From Microbulbifer elongatus (GTDB lineage: Bacteria; Pseudomonadota; Gammaproteobacteria; Pseudomonadales; Cellvibrionaceae): DNA of 64,000 nt. The position numbers and the translations under genes were made by a program. Position 1 is the stretch's first letter; every line of letters begins with the position of its first letter. The notes below the pieces were generated by a model, which worked only from the letters and a program-made list of their open reading frames with translations, was not told the DNA's origin and did no database searches. This document shows positions 51,618 through 61,397 of this stretch, in pieces. The stretch is taken from positions 310,001 through 374,000 of the forward strand of contig NZ_CP088953.1 in the NCBI RefSeq assembly GCF_021165935.1. Direction: 5' to 3'.

Positions 51618-53915
51618 TCAGTGACCGGTTGGCGCGTCCCCGTCTCCACCGCTCTCGCCCCCGCTACTGGCGCCATCATCCGGGGCATCCGGCCAGTCCT
51701 CGGCGCCGGCGGAACCCCGCCGCTCTAAGGGCTTGCGTACTCCGCCGGCCTCGGGTGACGCGCCATCTGCGGGCGCTGGGGGCAGCGGCGCCCCCTCTCC
51801 CCAACTGCGCACATGCAGGTCCCGCTGCGGGAAGGGGATCTCGATGCCGCGCTCATCAAACTCCCGCAGCAGTTCAATGTTGTAGAGCGCGTTCAGATCA
51901 CCGAGGGACGACACCGCATTGCTGTTGACCCACACCACCAGTTTGAAATCCAGCGCGCTGTCACCAAAGCCGGTGAGCCACACCTCGGTTTTGCGCTGCC
52001 AATTGGTAAAGGTGACCGGCACCCGTTCCGCCGCGGCCATGGCCGCCTCCCGCACCTGCTCCGGGTCGGTGCCATAGGCGACGCCGAACATCACGTGTAT
52101 CCGACGCACCGGATCTTCCAGCGTGTGGTTGGTGACCCGGCCGGTCACGAATTCGGAGTTGGGTACCAGGATATCCACGTTGTCGCGGGTGGTAATCCGG
52201 GTGGAACGCACATTGATATCGCGGATGCGCCCGAACACCCCGGACTCCAGTTCCACCAGGTCGCCGACCCTTAACGGCTGCTCGAACAGCAGGATAATCC
52301 CGGAGATAAAATTGGAGAAAATCGCCTGCATCCCGAAGCCGATACCCACCGAGAGCGCACCGGCAATCAGTGTCAGCTTGGAGGTGTCCAGCCCCACCAT
52401 GGTGAGAATGATGATGAAGGTGATCAGTACGATGCAGTAATTGAGAATCCGCCACAGGGTGTAGGCAGACTGCTCGGTAGTGCGGCTCTTGTGCACCATA
52501 CGCCGCAAAATAATATTGAGCAGGCGGGAGCAGGCCCAGGCGCCGATGATCACCAGGGCCATCTGCGCGATGTCTTTCAGGGTAATCGCCTGCTCACTGA
52601 TCGCGAACAGTTTGTAGTTGGCGAGATTGCGCCAGCCCGTGCGTATTTCCTGCAATTGATGCACGAAGCGTTCGCCAAGGGTTTTCCACCAGCCCTGCTG
52701 ACGCTGATACACATACAGCTGCGCGGTCTCGTAGCGCTTTACATCGTCGATCAGGTCGTTGGTCCGCCCCAGCGCACTGTCGATTTTCTCGAACTGGCGC
52801 CACCATTTCCGCATGCCCTCGGTGTCTTCCCCCACCCAGGCAACAATCTGACGCTGGCGCACATTGAGCTGCCGGGAAAGGTTGGCCTGGGCTTTCTCCG
52901 CGTTCTCGACCAGGTCCTTGTCGATGGACAGGTTCTCGTCCTCACCGCCCGGTGCCAGCACACTGTTGATCGCCTGCAGTAGCTCCTGCTTGCGAATCTG
53001 CAAGCGGTTTTCCAGCGCCTCCACACTGAACACCAGCATTTTGATCTGCTGCTCCAGGGTGACTGCAGCATCGGAGCTTTCAAAGATCAGGTGCTGGGAA
53101 TCGCTGCGCTCCCTTGCCAGTTCCTGCAGATTGGTTTTCTCCTCGGTACGCGCAGCCGCCAGCTTTTCCGCCACTTCGGCACTGTACTGCAGCTGTTTGA
53201 GCATACGCTCCAGCTCGGTACGGGCGAATGTCAGCTCCTCATCCCAGGCCGCCAGCTGATTCTTCAGCAGCAACTGCTCTTCGAGGGCCTGAATATGGGT
53301 AATCTGTGCGAGAAATACGTTCAGTGTGGCGCTGAGGAACTTGGGGTCATTGCGGTTGGTATCGCGCAGTACCATTACCCGCTCGCGCACTCGACTGAGG
53401 GACAGGGCGACGCCGTCGTCCAGCTGGTTTTTTTCCAGCTGCAGTCCGAGAAAACGCTGCTGCCCGCGGGCTACCGCCGCATCGGACTCCGCCCACTGCA
53501 ATACCGTCGGCTTAGCCGGAAACTCCACATCCGGTAGTATCTGCACGCTCTTCAGGCTTTCGCTTTTCTCCCAGGTTTTGCGAATACCGGCAATGCGCTG
53601 GTTTACCCGTTTCACCCGGTCGTCCAGCTGCGCCTCTTCCGGTAGGTTATTACTCCACGTCTGCCAGGCGCTTTCTACATCCGCTAGCCACTGTGTTTTC
53701 TGTTCCTGGGTGGCCTCCGGCCATTGGGTCCACCAGTCTGCCGCCAAGGCGTTGAAGTCCGGCACGACGGGGGAGAATTCTTTGGGCTTGGTGGAGGGGA
53801 GCTGGGCCCAGGAAAGCGCGGGGATCAGCAGCGTTGCGAAACACAGGCACAGCAACAACCACCGAGCGATATCTGCCCGGGGCGCGTGCTTGTTGTGGGC
53901 GTGACTGGCGATCAT
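51618..53915 (-). CDS. Mechanosensitive ion channel of the MscS family with large periplasmic domain
   Basis: A 765-residue protein with a signal-type N-terminus (WLLLCLCFATLLIPALSWAQ). A long coiled-coil-rich periplasmic part (about 40-430: LAEQ/ELERMLKQLQYSAEVAEKLAAARTEEK) is like that of KefA/MscK-type channels. Then come membrane segments and the MscS pore helix LIAGALSVGIGFGMQAIFSNFISGIILLFEQPLRVGDLVELESGVFGRIRDINVRSTRI (about 515-575). The soluble vestibule follows (NSEFVTGRVTNHTLEDPVRRIHVMFGVAYGTD), and a low-complexity Gly/Asp/Pro tail ends the protein. It relieves turgor on osmotic downshift. It is upstream of the rhomboid gene on the same strand with about 140 bp between. Confidence 0.93.
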   Translation of the reverse strand: MIASHAHNKHAPRADIARWLLLCLCFATLLIPALSWAQLPSTKPKEFSPVVPDFNALAADWWTQWPEATQEQKTQWLADVESAWQTWSNNLPEEAQLDDRVKRVNQRIAGIRKTWEKSESLKSVQILPDVEFPAKPTVLQWAESDAAVARGQQRFLGLQLEKNQLDDGVALSLSRVRERVMVLRDTNRNDPKFLSATLNVFLAQITHIQALEEQLLLKNQLAAWDEELTFARTELERMLKQLQYSAEVAEKLAAARTEEKTNLQELARERSDSQHLIFESSDAAVTLEQQIKMLVFSVEALENRLQIRKQELLQAINSVLAPGGEDENLSIDKDLVENAEKAQANLSRQLNVRQRQIVAWVGEDTEGMRKWWRQFEKIDSALGRTNDLIDDVKRYETAQLYVYQRQQGWWKTLGERFVHQLQEIRTGWRNLANYKLFAISEQAITLKDIAQMALVIIGAWACSRLLNIILRRMVHKSRTTEQSAYTLWRILNYCIVLITFIIILTMVGLDTSKLTLIAGALSVGIGFGMQAIFSNFISGIILLFEQPLRVGDLVELESGVFGRIRDINVRSTRITTRDNVDILVPNSEFVTGRVTNHTLEDPVRRIHVMFGVAYGTDPEQVREAAMAAAERVPVTFTNWQRKTEVWLTGFGDSALDFKLVVWVNSNAVSSLGDLNALYNIELLREFDERGIEIPFPQRDLHVRSWGEGAPLPPAPADGASPEAGGVRKPLERRGSAGAEDWPDAPDDGASSGGESGGDGDAPTGH

Positions 53916-54023
53916 GCCGTAACTTCCCTGTACCGCTGGAATTCACAACCGTCGGCGCACAGCGCAGGCTATACACCACACATCTGTTTCAGTGTAGATG
54001 AGCCGCACTGGTGGATTTCTTCC

Positions 54024-54878
54024 CTAGCGCTGACGGTCGTAACGCTGGATACAGTCCCGGTATTCCCGTTGATAAATACGCAATCGTTGACGGTCGAGAC
54101 TGCTGCCCCGCTGTGCCGCACTGGTGGCATCCTGGCGGCACAGGGACTCCGCCAGGGCGCGATTGTCGTAACGTTCGCCATTGGCATCGTAGCGCGGGCG
54201 GATGTTGGCATAAGGGCTCGGATCCCGGCGACGGGGGTCGCGGTATCCGTCCTCCTGCAGGGGCTCACTGTTCATCCCATCGGGACGGGCGCCACTGGGT
54301 GGGACAGGTGGATAGGCGCGCGGGATACCAGAGCGGTCGCGCAGATTTTCCAGTTCCAGGTCGGGATCGCCGTAGAGACGGTCTTCATAAGCGCCCACCA
54401 GGTCACCGTTATAGTACCGCCTCCACTCGTAGGGTGGCGTGGTCACCACATAACTGCGCCGGCGGGGCTCGTAACGATAAAAAGTGCCGGTACCACTGAG
54501 AAAAAACCGCCGGCCATCGATTTCAAACCCCTGGCTGCCGTACGGCAGGAACGTGAGTTCCGCCCCCAGTGGAGGTTCCACCCGCAGGTAACCGTCATCC
54601 TCCTGACGGTAGAAATACCCTCCCTGGTAAAAATAGATATTGCCACTCAAGATCAGGCGGACGGCATCGGCCGACAGCTGCTTCTGGCGATTGGGATCAC
54701 GGGCATAATCTTCCGCCGATTCCCCGCTGGACTGCCCCGCCGGGGGCGTGCTCTGCGCCTGCACTCCCGGAGGAACAGCGAGACTGGCTGCGGTCAGCAA
54801 TGCAGCAGCCAGCAGATGCGGCCTGACTCCGCAGATGGCACACCTGGAGTCGATCAACTTGGGCAAATTCACCGGCAA
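54024..54878 (-). CDS. Secreted protein with DUF6515-like surface domain, unknown function
   Basis: A 284-residue protein with a signal peptide after a short extension (HLLAAALLTAASLAVPPGVQAQ). The central part (about 75-150) has tyrosine-rich strands: GNIYFYQGGYFYRQEDDGYLRVEPPLGAELTFLPYGSQGFEIDGRRFFLSGTGTFYRYEPRRRSYVVTTPP. This pattern is seen in small periplasmic proteins of the DUF6515 type. The tail is rich in Arg, Asp and Pro and ends in a helical, Arg/Gln-rich segment with one Cys pair (SLCRQD...DCIQRY). It ends in TAG. A start further inside is possible. No functional clue from the neighbours; the 270 bp upstream hold no recognisable gene. Confidence 0.75.
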   Translation of the reverse strand: MPVNLPKLIDSRCAICGVRPHLLAAALLTAASLAVPPGVQAQSTPPAGQSSGESAEDYARDPNRQKQLSADAVRLILSGNIYFYQGGYFYRQEDDGYLRVEPPLGAELTFLPYGSQGFEIDGRRFFLSGTGTFYRYEPRRRSYVVTTPPYEWRRYYNGDLVGAYEDRLYGDPDLELENLRDRSGIPRAYPPVPPSGARPDGMNSEPLQEDGYRDPRRRDPSPYANIRPRYDANGERYDNRALAESLCRQDATSAAQRGSSLDRQRLRIYQREYRDCIQRYDRQR

Positions 54879-55148
54879 TTACCTCGCGGGATACCAGCAA
54901 CCACTGCGCTCCGCAGCTTGTCGCCAGGGCAACACACAGCAGCGCACGGTCTCCCGCCACCGCGAAAACCCGCCGGCGGAAGGCCGCGCACGCATAGTAG
55001 CCGGAGGCGCCGCTCTGCTCAGGAGACCGGCGATCGCGGCAGCGCCCACAGGTACGGAGCCTGCGCTGCGCCTGCCACTCGACCGACTACTTATTCAGTG
55101 TAGTTTCCCTGGTGAATAACCCCCATGGCGCCGATCTCGCCACGCCAT

Positions 55149-57086
55149 TCAGTTTGTCGGTCGGCGCAAAACCACGCTCAGACCAATGGCGGAAAAGCGG
55201 TTGTCCCCATCGTCGAAATAACCACTGGCATGCAACAGCTTCACGGCGGCACCGCCGGCCAGCCGGTCATCCAGCTCCGTGGCAAAGCTGCCGAAATCCG
55301 AGAAGAACAACAGTTCACGTCTGTCATCCGCCGGTACCGCGAGGGTGTAGATTCCACGACCAAAACGCTGGGCGTCCACTGGCGCGATCGACGGCAGCGC
55401 ATCGAGGGTAAACAGATCCGTGTGATGGGCACCGCGGCGGATATGATGGGCTGCGCCGATGGCGCCCTCCGCAGACAGGGTGAGTCCCGCTCCGTCCAGG
55501 CTGACAAACGCACCGGTATCCCCCTCCCCTTGCCAGCTCAGCAGCATTCGCGCGCGGGCATCGCTGAAATCGGCAACAGAAAGTGCATTGAAATCGGTCG
55601 GCGCACCCGCGTACGGCGCCACATAGCCGCGAATACTCAGGGGCGCGCCGGGATCGATGGCACCAAGATCCAGGCCGGCGGCACTCACCTGATACGCCGT
55701 GGGGCTCGCATCGTTCTCCGGCACATCACCGGTCCCGGAAAAGTCGAACAGCGAAATATCGCGACCGCCAAAAGCCAGCGCCGCCACCTGCAAAGTGTCT
55801 GAAACCCTTTCACCACCGGTGGCAGACAAACGGGTCAGTAATAAATGCGCTCGCCCACTCTGCGCCTGTAACGTCCCGCGCTCATGCTCCCACTCCCCGA
55901 GAATCCGAATGCGCTGGCCGATGGAGATATCGTCGATGGTCAGCGGCTCAAACGGCTTCAGGAGCTTCCGCACCACCGTGGTGTCAGCCAGCTGTACCGC
56001 TACCTGTTGATTGAACGCCAGCGCGCCGTCGGTGCGCACCAGAGTAGCGCCCCGCACGGTCAGCAGGTTGTCCGAGCGCGCCACCACATGCCCTTCGACC
56101 GCGTCCAGCTCGGCACCCGGTACGCTGGCGCCAACGAGCACCGCACGCGCGCGAAACACCCGCGATCCTCCCTCGTAAACACCCATGGCGAGTGTCGCCG
56201 TGCCCGCTTCCAGTTCGGCCAACGCCGCCAGACCGGCTGCGCCGACGTAGGCCTCGCCATTGATCTCCCAGGTGGTTTCGCTGTCGGTTTCAATATCGAC
56301 ACCACCAAAGCGCCCCTGGCTGCGATAGAACGGCCGCACCGCGATACGGTAATCATTTTCGTTTTCCGCCACAGTGATCAGCGGGCCTCGAATGCGGAAG
56401 TCCTTATGCGCGTGCGCGTTGACTTCCGCCACCAGCACGGGATACAGGGTCACAGCGGGCTCCGCGCCACTCACATCAACGGTATGCGAGGCCGCCAGAT
56501 CAAAATCTGCGGTAAGCATTGCGGGTATTCCCGGCGCGATCACCAGCTGGTTGCGATTGTCGATGGTCAACGCAAGCGTAATCTGCTCGATCTGCGCACC
56601 ACCTTCATCCACTACCGTCGCCGCACGCGCTTCGCCGGCCACTTCCACGCGTACATCGGCCTCGCGATAATCCAGCGTAATCTCGCCACCTATGTAAGTG
56701 CCCACCGGCACAGTCGCTGCGGTGACCAATTCGGTAACGTCCACGTATTGCGCGAAATCCACCGTATTGGCGCTCGGTAATACTTCAACCACCACGCCAT
56801 CGGCGCGCTCCAGGCTGAGCGACACCACAGCGACCTGGTACCGCAGGAAATCGCCGTCGGCATCGGTGATCCCCACAAACAGCGCACCGCATTGTTCTGA
56901 GTCGCTGCCGGTATCCGAGGTTTCGCACTGCGCATTGCTGGGTGGTGGCGGAGCGTTATTTTGTTCCCCGGCAGGGGCATTGCCACCAGCGCCACCGCCG
57001 CAGGCGGTTAGCAGAGTACTCAGTGCAAAGGCAGCCGACAGCTGGAACAGCCAGTGCCGGACCGGGGGTAGAGAGATTTTCCACAT
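55149..57086 (-). CDS. Large lipoprotein with DUF4382-like and DUF5666-like repeats
   Basis: The start at 57086 (MWKISLPPVRHWLFQLSAAFALSTLLTACGGGAGG) has GAGG at suitable spacing and a clear lipobox (LTAC); the longer frame is rejected. The product is 645 residues. Residues about 60-230 resemble DUF4382 (ALFVGITDADGDFLRYQVAVVSLSLERADG). The remainder has repeated beta-barrel units of the type VEGHVVARSDNLLTVRGATLVRTDGA ... IGQRIRILGEWEHERGTLQA, as in DUF5666 proteins. Such proteins are secreted and mostly uncharacterised. No operon partner is evident. Confidence 0.85.
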   Translation of the reverse strand: MWKISLPPVRHWLFQLSAAFALSTLLTACGGGAGGNAPAGEQNNAPPPPSNAQCETSDTGSDSEQCGALFVGITDADGDFLRYQVAVVSLSLERADGVVVEVLPSANTVDFAQYVDVTELVTAATVPVGTYIGGEITLDYREADVRVEVAGEARAATVVDEGGAQIEQITLALTIDNRNQLVIAPGIPAMLTADFDLAASHTVDVSGAEPAVTLYPVLVAEVNAHAHKDFRIRGPLITVAENENDYRIAVRPFYRSQGRFGGVDIETDSETTWEINGEAYVGAAGLAALAELEAGTATLAMGVYEGGSRVFRARAVLVGASVPGAELDAVEGHVVARSDNLLTVRGATLVRTDGALAFNQQVAVQLADTTVVRKLLKPFEPLTIDDISIGQRIRILGEWEHERGTLQAQSGRAHLLLTRLSATGGERVSDTLQVAALAFGGRDISLFDFSGTGDVPENDASPTAYQVSAAGLDLGAIDPGAPLSIRGYVAPYAGAPTDFNALSVADFSDARARMLLSWQGEGDTGAFVSLDGAGLTLSAEGAIGAAHHIRRGAHHTDLFTLDALPSIAPVDAQRFGRGIYTLAVPADDRRELLFFSDFGSFATELDDRLAGGAAVKLLHASGYFDDGDNRFSAIGLSVVLRRPTN

Positions 57087-57304
57087 CCTTGATTCCTCGT
57101 TATCGGTATTCGTTTCAACAGGGTGAGCAGGGGTGAATTCGGCCGATTCGAAGATAACAACGGAACTGCGGGGAAAAGGTTGACAGGCGGGGGCAGGAAA
57201 TATGCAGAGAGCAATATCTAGCGGAAAGGGAAACAGAAACGGGCGTGCACTTTCCCGCCGCTGTGGAAAAGTCACGCCCGTCTCAGGCTTTTATGACAGC
57301 CGGC

Positions 57305-58618
57305 TTATCCCAGGCCGGAAATCACTTCGCGCAGTTTTCCGACAATATCGTCGATCTCATGGGTCTCGATTATCAGTGGCGGTGACATACACAGCGCATC
57401 ACCAATGCCTCGCGCCATCACACCAGCGTCCCAGGCCAGCGCCGATGCCTTGGCTCCAAATTTGCCTTTCAGATTTTCCGGCGCGCGCAGCTCGATAGCG
57501 CCGACCAGGCCGTAGTTGCGGACATCGATCACATTGTCCAGATCCGCGAGGCTGTGCAGCGCATTTTCCCAGTAGGATCCAATATCCCCACCCGCGCGGG
57601 TCAACAGCCCTTCGCGATCGTAAATATCCAGCGTCGCCATCCCCGCCGCACAGGCCACCGGGTGTGCGGAATAGGTATAGCCGTGGAACAGCTCCACCAT
57701 CCCCTCTGCCGCCGCATCCATCACCGTGTTGTAGATCTTGTCGCTGACAAACACCGCGCCCAGCGGCACCGTGGCGTTGGTAATGCCTTTCGCCGAAGTA
57801 ATCATATCCGGCGTCACGCCAAACTCTTCCGAGGCAAACGGCGATCCCAGACGGCCCCAGCCGGAAATTACCTCATCAAAAATCAGCAACAGATCGTGCT
57901 GATCACAGATCTCGCGGATGCGCTTCAGATAACCTTTGGGCGGCAGAATCACACCGCCGGCACCGGAGAAAGGCTCAATAATCACCGCTGCGATCTGATC
58001 CGCGCCGTGGAACGCCACCAGACGCTCCAGATCCTCCGCCAGCTCCACACCCTGCTCCGGCAAGCCCTTGGTGAACGCATTGCGCTCGATATCCAGCGTG
58101 TGACGCAGATGGTTTGCCTTCAGCGGCTGGCCAAAGCTCTGATAATTCGGCGCGATACCACCTACGGAAATACCGCCGAAGTTCACCCCGTGGTAGCCCT
58201 TTTCGCGGCCGATAAACATGGTACGGGTACCCTTACCCCGTGCGCGCTGGTACTGCAGCGCAATTTTCAGCGCCGACTCCACCGCCTCGGATCCGGAGTT
58301 ACCGAAGAACACATGGTTCAGCGGATCCGGCGTGTACTGCACCAGACGCTCCGCATATTCAAAACTCAGCTCGTGGCCGAAATTGAAAATAGAGCTGTAA
58401 TCCAGCTTCATCGCCTGCTGGTGAATCGCCTCGGCAATCTCACTGCGACAGTGGCCCGCATTGGAACACCACAGGCCCGCGGTCGCATCGATGATCTTGC
58501 GACCAGACCTCTCAAACAGGTAAATCCCCTCCGCGCGCTCCACAATACGCGGCGCCGCCTTGAAGGTGCGGTTGGGAGTAAACGGCATCCAGAATGCGTT
58601 GGTATTCAGTTCGGACAT
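57305..58618 (-). CDS. Class III omega-aminotransferase (omega-amino acid:pyruvate type)
   Basis: A 437-residue PLP enzyme. It moves an amino group from an omega-amino acid or amine (beta-alanine, GABA or putrescine are candidates) to pyruvate. Landmarks are FWMPFTPNRTFKAAPRIVERAEG, DATAGLWCSNAGHCRSEIAEAI, FFGNSGSEAVESALKIA, EKGYHGVNFGGISVGG, EPFSGAGGVILPPKGYL, LLIFDEVISGWGRLGSPFA and TSAKGITNATVPLGAVFV with the PLP Lys (about 274). Length and N-terminus are typical of omega-amino acid:pyruvate transaminases. It is downstream of the semialdehyde dehydrogenase gene on the same strand, so the pair makes an amine-to-acid route (omega-amino acid to semialdehyde to dicarboxylate). Confidence 0.93.
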   Translation of the reverse strand: MSELNTNAFWMPFTPNRTFKAAPRIVERAEGIYLFERSGRKIIDATAGLWCSNAGHCRSEIAEAIHQQAMKLDYSSIFNFGHELSFEYAERLVQYTPDPLNHVFFGNSGSEAVESALKIALQYQRARGKGTRTMFIGREKGYHGVNFGGISVGGIAPNYQSFGQPLKANHLRHTLDIERNAFTKGLPEQGVELAEDLERLVAFHGADQIAAVIIEPFSGAGGVILPPKGYLKRIREICDQHDLLLIFDEVISGWGRLGSPFASEEFGVTPDMITSAKGITNATVPLGAVFVSDKIYNTVMDAAAEGMVELFHGYTYSAHPVACAAGMATLDIYDREGLLTRAGGDIGSYWENALHSLADLDNVIDVRNYGLVGAIELRAPENLKGKFGAKASALAWDAGVMARGIGDALCMSPPLIIETHEIDDIVGKLREVISGLG

Positions 58619-58680
58619 GATGTTCTCCGATTAAAATTTTTACGTGTCTCTAACGTAGTAAAAATATCGACGCGAAGGCA

Positions 58681-58783
58681 AAGTGCCGGGTACAGGTTTT
58701 CAGGAGCGTCGCAAACAGGAAGTTTGCGACGCAACGCCCATGGATGGGTTCACAGTGGTCCTGAAAACCTGTACCCGGTGCTT
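58681..58783 (-). repeat. Palindromic repeat with variable arms, copy C
   Basis: Arms GCCGGGTACAGGTTTTCAGG and CCTGAAAACCTGTACCCGG enclose an inner hairpin (GTCGCAAACAG...GTTTGCGAC) and the core CCCATGGATGGGTTCACAG. Relative to the gene upstream on the minus strand (gabD) the core has the same orientation as in copies A and B, starting about 46 bp after the stop. Confidence 0.85.
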
Positions 58784-58828
58784 TGCCGCCACAAAACCTA
58801 AAAGAAGGTTCGTCAGAAAAGACGAAGC

Positions 58829-60274
58829 TCAAACCCCATAGCAGCAATATTTGGTCTCATAAAACTCGGCCATGCCCTCGACACCGCCCTCGCGACCGAT
58901 ACCGGATTCCTTGCAACCACCGAACGGCGCCACCGTCGTGGAAAAGACACCCGCGTTACAGGCCACCATCCCGTACTCCAGCGCCTCCACCACCCGGTTC
59001 GCCCGGTGAATGTTTTCACTCATCACATAGGCCGCCAACCCGAACGGCGTATCATTGGCGCGCTCAATCACATCATCTTCATCAGAGAACTTCTGCACCA
59101 CCGCCAGCGGCCCAAAAATCTCCTCACGAGCAATGCGCATCTCATCGTGCACCTCCGTCAACAGCGTAGGCGCATAGAAATTCTCCCCGTTGGGCAGAAA
59201 ATCCCCGCCCAACAGAAGGCGCGCCCCGTTCGCCACCGCCTCTTCAACAAGGCCGTGCACCCGATCCACCGCCCGGCGGAAAATCAGCGGCCCAAACGTC
59301 GTCCCCTCATCCAGGCCATGACCCGGCTGAAGTCTTTCCATCTGCGCGCGCAACTTATCCACAAACACGTCGTGCACCGACTCGTGCACGTAAATCCGGT
59401 TGGTGGACACACAGGTCTGCCCCGCATTGCGCATCTTCGTCGCCATACAGGCGCTCACCGCCATATCGATGTCCGCATCGTCGAACACGATAAACGGCGC
59501 ATTGCCGCCGAGCTCCATCGACATTTTCTTGATGGTGCTCGCGCACTGGGCCATCAGCAGCTTGCCCACCGGCGTCGAACCGGTGAAGGTGAACTTCGCC
59601 ACCCGCGGATCCTGGGTCAGCACCTTGCCAATCGCGGCAGAATCGGTGCCCACCACCACATTCAGCGTGCCCGCCGGCAACCCGGCCTGCTCCGCCAGTG
59701 CACACAGGGCCAGGGCCGACAGCGGCGTTTCCGACGCCGGCTTGATCACCACCGTACAGCCGGCCGCCAGCGCCGGCGCCGCCTTGCGGGTAATCATCGC
59801 ATTGGGGAAATTCCACGGGGTGATGCAGCTCACCACACCCACCGGCTGACGGATGGTGTGCAGGCGCATGGCCGGGTTGTGCGTGGGGATAGTCTGACCG
59901 TAGGCGCGACGACACTCCTCCGCGTACCACTCGATATAGGAGGCGCCGTAGTCGATCTCACCCATGGCCTCTGCCAGGGGCTTGCCCTGCTCCAGGGTCA
60001 GCAGGCGGGCCAGATCCTCTCGGTTCTCAGCGATCAGCTGGTACCAGCGCTTCAGTACGGCGGCACGTTCGGCGGCGGTTCTGCGGCTCCATTCCGGGAA
60101 GGCGTCGTGGGCCGCGCCCACCGCGCGCTCAGCGTCGGCAGCGCTGCCATCGGCAATCTCTGCCAGCAACTCTCCAGTCGCCGGGTCAGTAACTGCTAAC
60201 TTACCGGCACCCTCGCACCACAGGCCATTGATGTAGTTCTGGGTCTTCAATAGCTGGCTATTATTCAATTTCAT
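58829..60274 (-). CDS. gabD: NAD(P)-dependent succinate-semialdehyde dehydrogenase
   Basis: The start at 60274 (MKLNNSQLLKTQNYINGLW) has GGGAG six bases upstream and gives 481 residues, the normal GabD length. It oxidises succinate semialdehyde (or a related semialdehyde) to the acid. Landmarks are NYINGLWCEGAGK, TPWNFPNAMITRKAAPALAAGCTVVIKPASETPLSALAL, FTGSTPVGKLLM, MELGGNAPFIVFDDADID with the general-base Glu (about 255) and NAGQTCVSTNRIYVHE with the catalytic Cys (about 287), then EEIFGPLAVVQKF. It precedes the aminotransferase gene and is divergent from the LysR gene, which probably controls it. Confidence 0.94.
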   Translation of the reverse strand: MKLNNSQLLKTQNYINGLWCEGAGKLAVTDPATGELLAEIADGSAADAERAVGAAHDAFPEWSRRTAAERAAVLKRWYQLIAENREDLARLLTLEQGKPLAEAMGEIDYGASYIEWYAEECRRAYGQTIPTHNPAMRLHTIRQPVGVVSCITPWNFPNAMITRKAAPALAAGCTVVIKPASETPLSALALCALAEQAGLPAGTLNVVVGTDSAAIGKVLTQDPRVAKFTFTGSTPVGKLLMAQCASTIKKMSMELGGNAPFIVFDDADIDMAVSACMATKMRNAGQTCVSTNRIYVHESVHDVFVDKLRAQMERLQPGHGLDEGTTFGPLIFRRAVDRVHGLVEEAVANGARLLLGGDFLPNGENFYAPTLLTEVHDEMRIAREEIFGPLAVVQKFSDEDDVIERANDTPFGLAAYVMSENIHRANRVVEALEYGMVACNAGVFSTTVAPFGGCKESGIGREGGVEGMAEFYETKYCCYGV

Positions 60275-60360
60275 CGAACACTCCCTAATCAGCCGGTATA
60301 TAAGCTTTTCATGGATTCTGGCCCGGTACTTCGACGGCGAATAGTAAGATCTTTGCAACT

Positions 60361-60383
60361 AAAGTTTAAATCCATCAAACTTT
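60361..60383. promoter_or_regulatory. LysR-type operator candidate in the gabD/lysR divergent spacer
   Basis: AAAGTTT (60361-60367) and AAACTTT (60377-60383) form a perfect inverted repeat with a nine-base spacer. It is about 90 bp from gabD and 45 bp from the LysR gene, a usual location for LysR autoregulation and activation of the divergent gene. Confidence 0.55.
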
Positions 60384-60425
60384 GTGAAATTCCCGATTCT
60401 AGGAACCTGCCCTGTAGGCGAGCCC

Positions 60426-61397
60426 ATGCCAGATTCGACCCCGAAACCCGCAACAAAAACCAAGCCAACCAGCAGCAAGCATGCCCTTTCCGGCCGCCTC
60501 AGTGATATGGACCTGCGGCTGCTTCGGGTCTTTCGCGAAGTGGTGCAGGCCGGCGGCCTGGCGTCTGCGGAGGTCGCGCTCAACATCAACCGCTCCACCA
60601 TCAGTGTGCACCTGACGGACCTGGAGACTCGCCTCGGGATGCAGTTGTGTATCCGCTCCCGCGGGCGCGCGGACTTCAAGCTCACCCCCGAGGGCGAGTC
60701 CCTGTACCAGGCCATCCTCGAACTGGACGGGCACCTGGCCACCTTCAAAAGTCAGGTCAACGCCATCCAGTCACAGCTCACCGGCAAACTGCGGGTGATC
60801 TTGCCGGACGATGCCCTGGCCATGCCCCAGCTGGATCTGCCCGCCACCATTGCGCGCCTGCGCGAGCGGGCGCCGCAATTGCAACTGGATATCCAGCTGG
60901 CAGCACCCCACGAGCTGGAACTGGAAATCCTCGCTGGCCGCGCCGACGTGGGCATCAACCCGCTGCACTCGCGCCGCCCCGGCCTCAGCTATCAGCCACT
61001 TTTCAGTCACCAGTCCCTGCTCTACGCAGCCGCCGGTCATCCGTGCACAGTCGCCGATACCGATGATGAACGGATTACCCAACAGGAGCTCGCCGCCCCG
61101 GACCACGCGGTGCTGTCCGGTGCCGCGCACCTGTACCGCCTGTTCCCCAACAAAAGCATCGCCAACCATATGGCCGCGCGCCTGGCGATGATCCTGTCGG
61201 GAAAATTTATCGGCTTCCTGCCCACCTATCTGGCGGAGGAATATGTTAGAAATGGGCAGCTGGCCGCACTGAGGCCAGAGCGCTTCTGCTACCAGATCCA
61301 GAATGCGATTACCTGTAAAAGCAGCGCGCTGGAACAGCCAGCGGTGCAGTTGTTCACCACTTCCATACGCATACACGACAGCCACGTAAAGCCATGA
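60426..61397 (+). CDS. LysR-family transcriptional regulator
   Basis: The ATG at 60426 (MPDSTPKPATKTKPTSSKHALSGRLSDMDLRLLRVF) is preferred over the upstream GTG; the ribosome site is weak for both. The product is 323 residues. The N-terminal winged helix (about residues 28-88) reads DMDLRLLRVFREVVQAGGLASAEVALNINRSTISVHLTDLETRLGMQLCIRSRGRADFKLTPEGESL. A periplasmic-binding-like effector domain follows (about 110-310). An unusual Lys/Thr/Pro-rich extension of about 25 residues precedes the HTH. Divergent orientation to gabD and the aminotransferase suggests it controls amine or omega-amino-acid catabolism. Confidence 0.92.
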   Translation: MPDSTPKPATKTKPTSSKHALSGRLSDMDLRLLRVFREVVQAGGLASAEVALNINRSTISVHLTDLETRLGMQLCIRSRGRADFKLTPEGESLYQAILELDGHLATFKSQVNAIQSQLTGKLRVILPDDALAMPQLDLPATIARLRERAPQLQLDIQLAAPHELELEILAGRADVGINPLHSRRPGLSYQPLFSHQSLLYAAAGHPCTVADTDDERITQQELAAPDHAVLSGAAHLYRLFPNKSIANHMAARLAMILSGKFIGFLPTYLAEEYVRNGQLAALRPERFCYQIQNAITCKSSALEQPAVQLFTTSIRIHDSHVKP

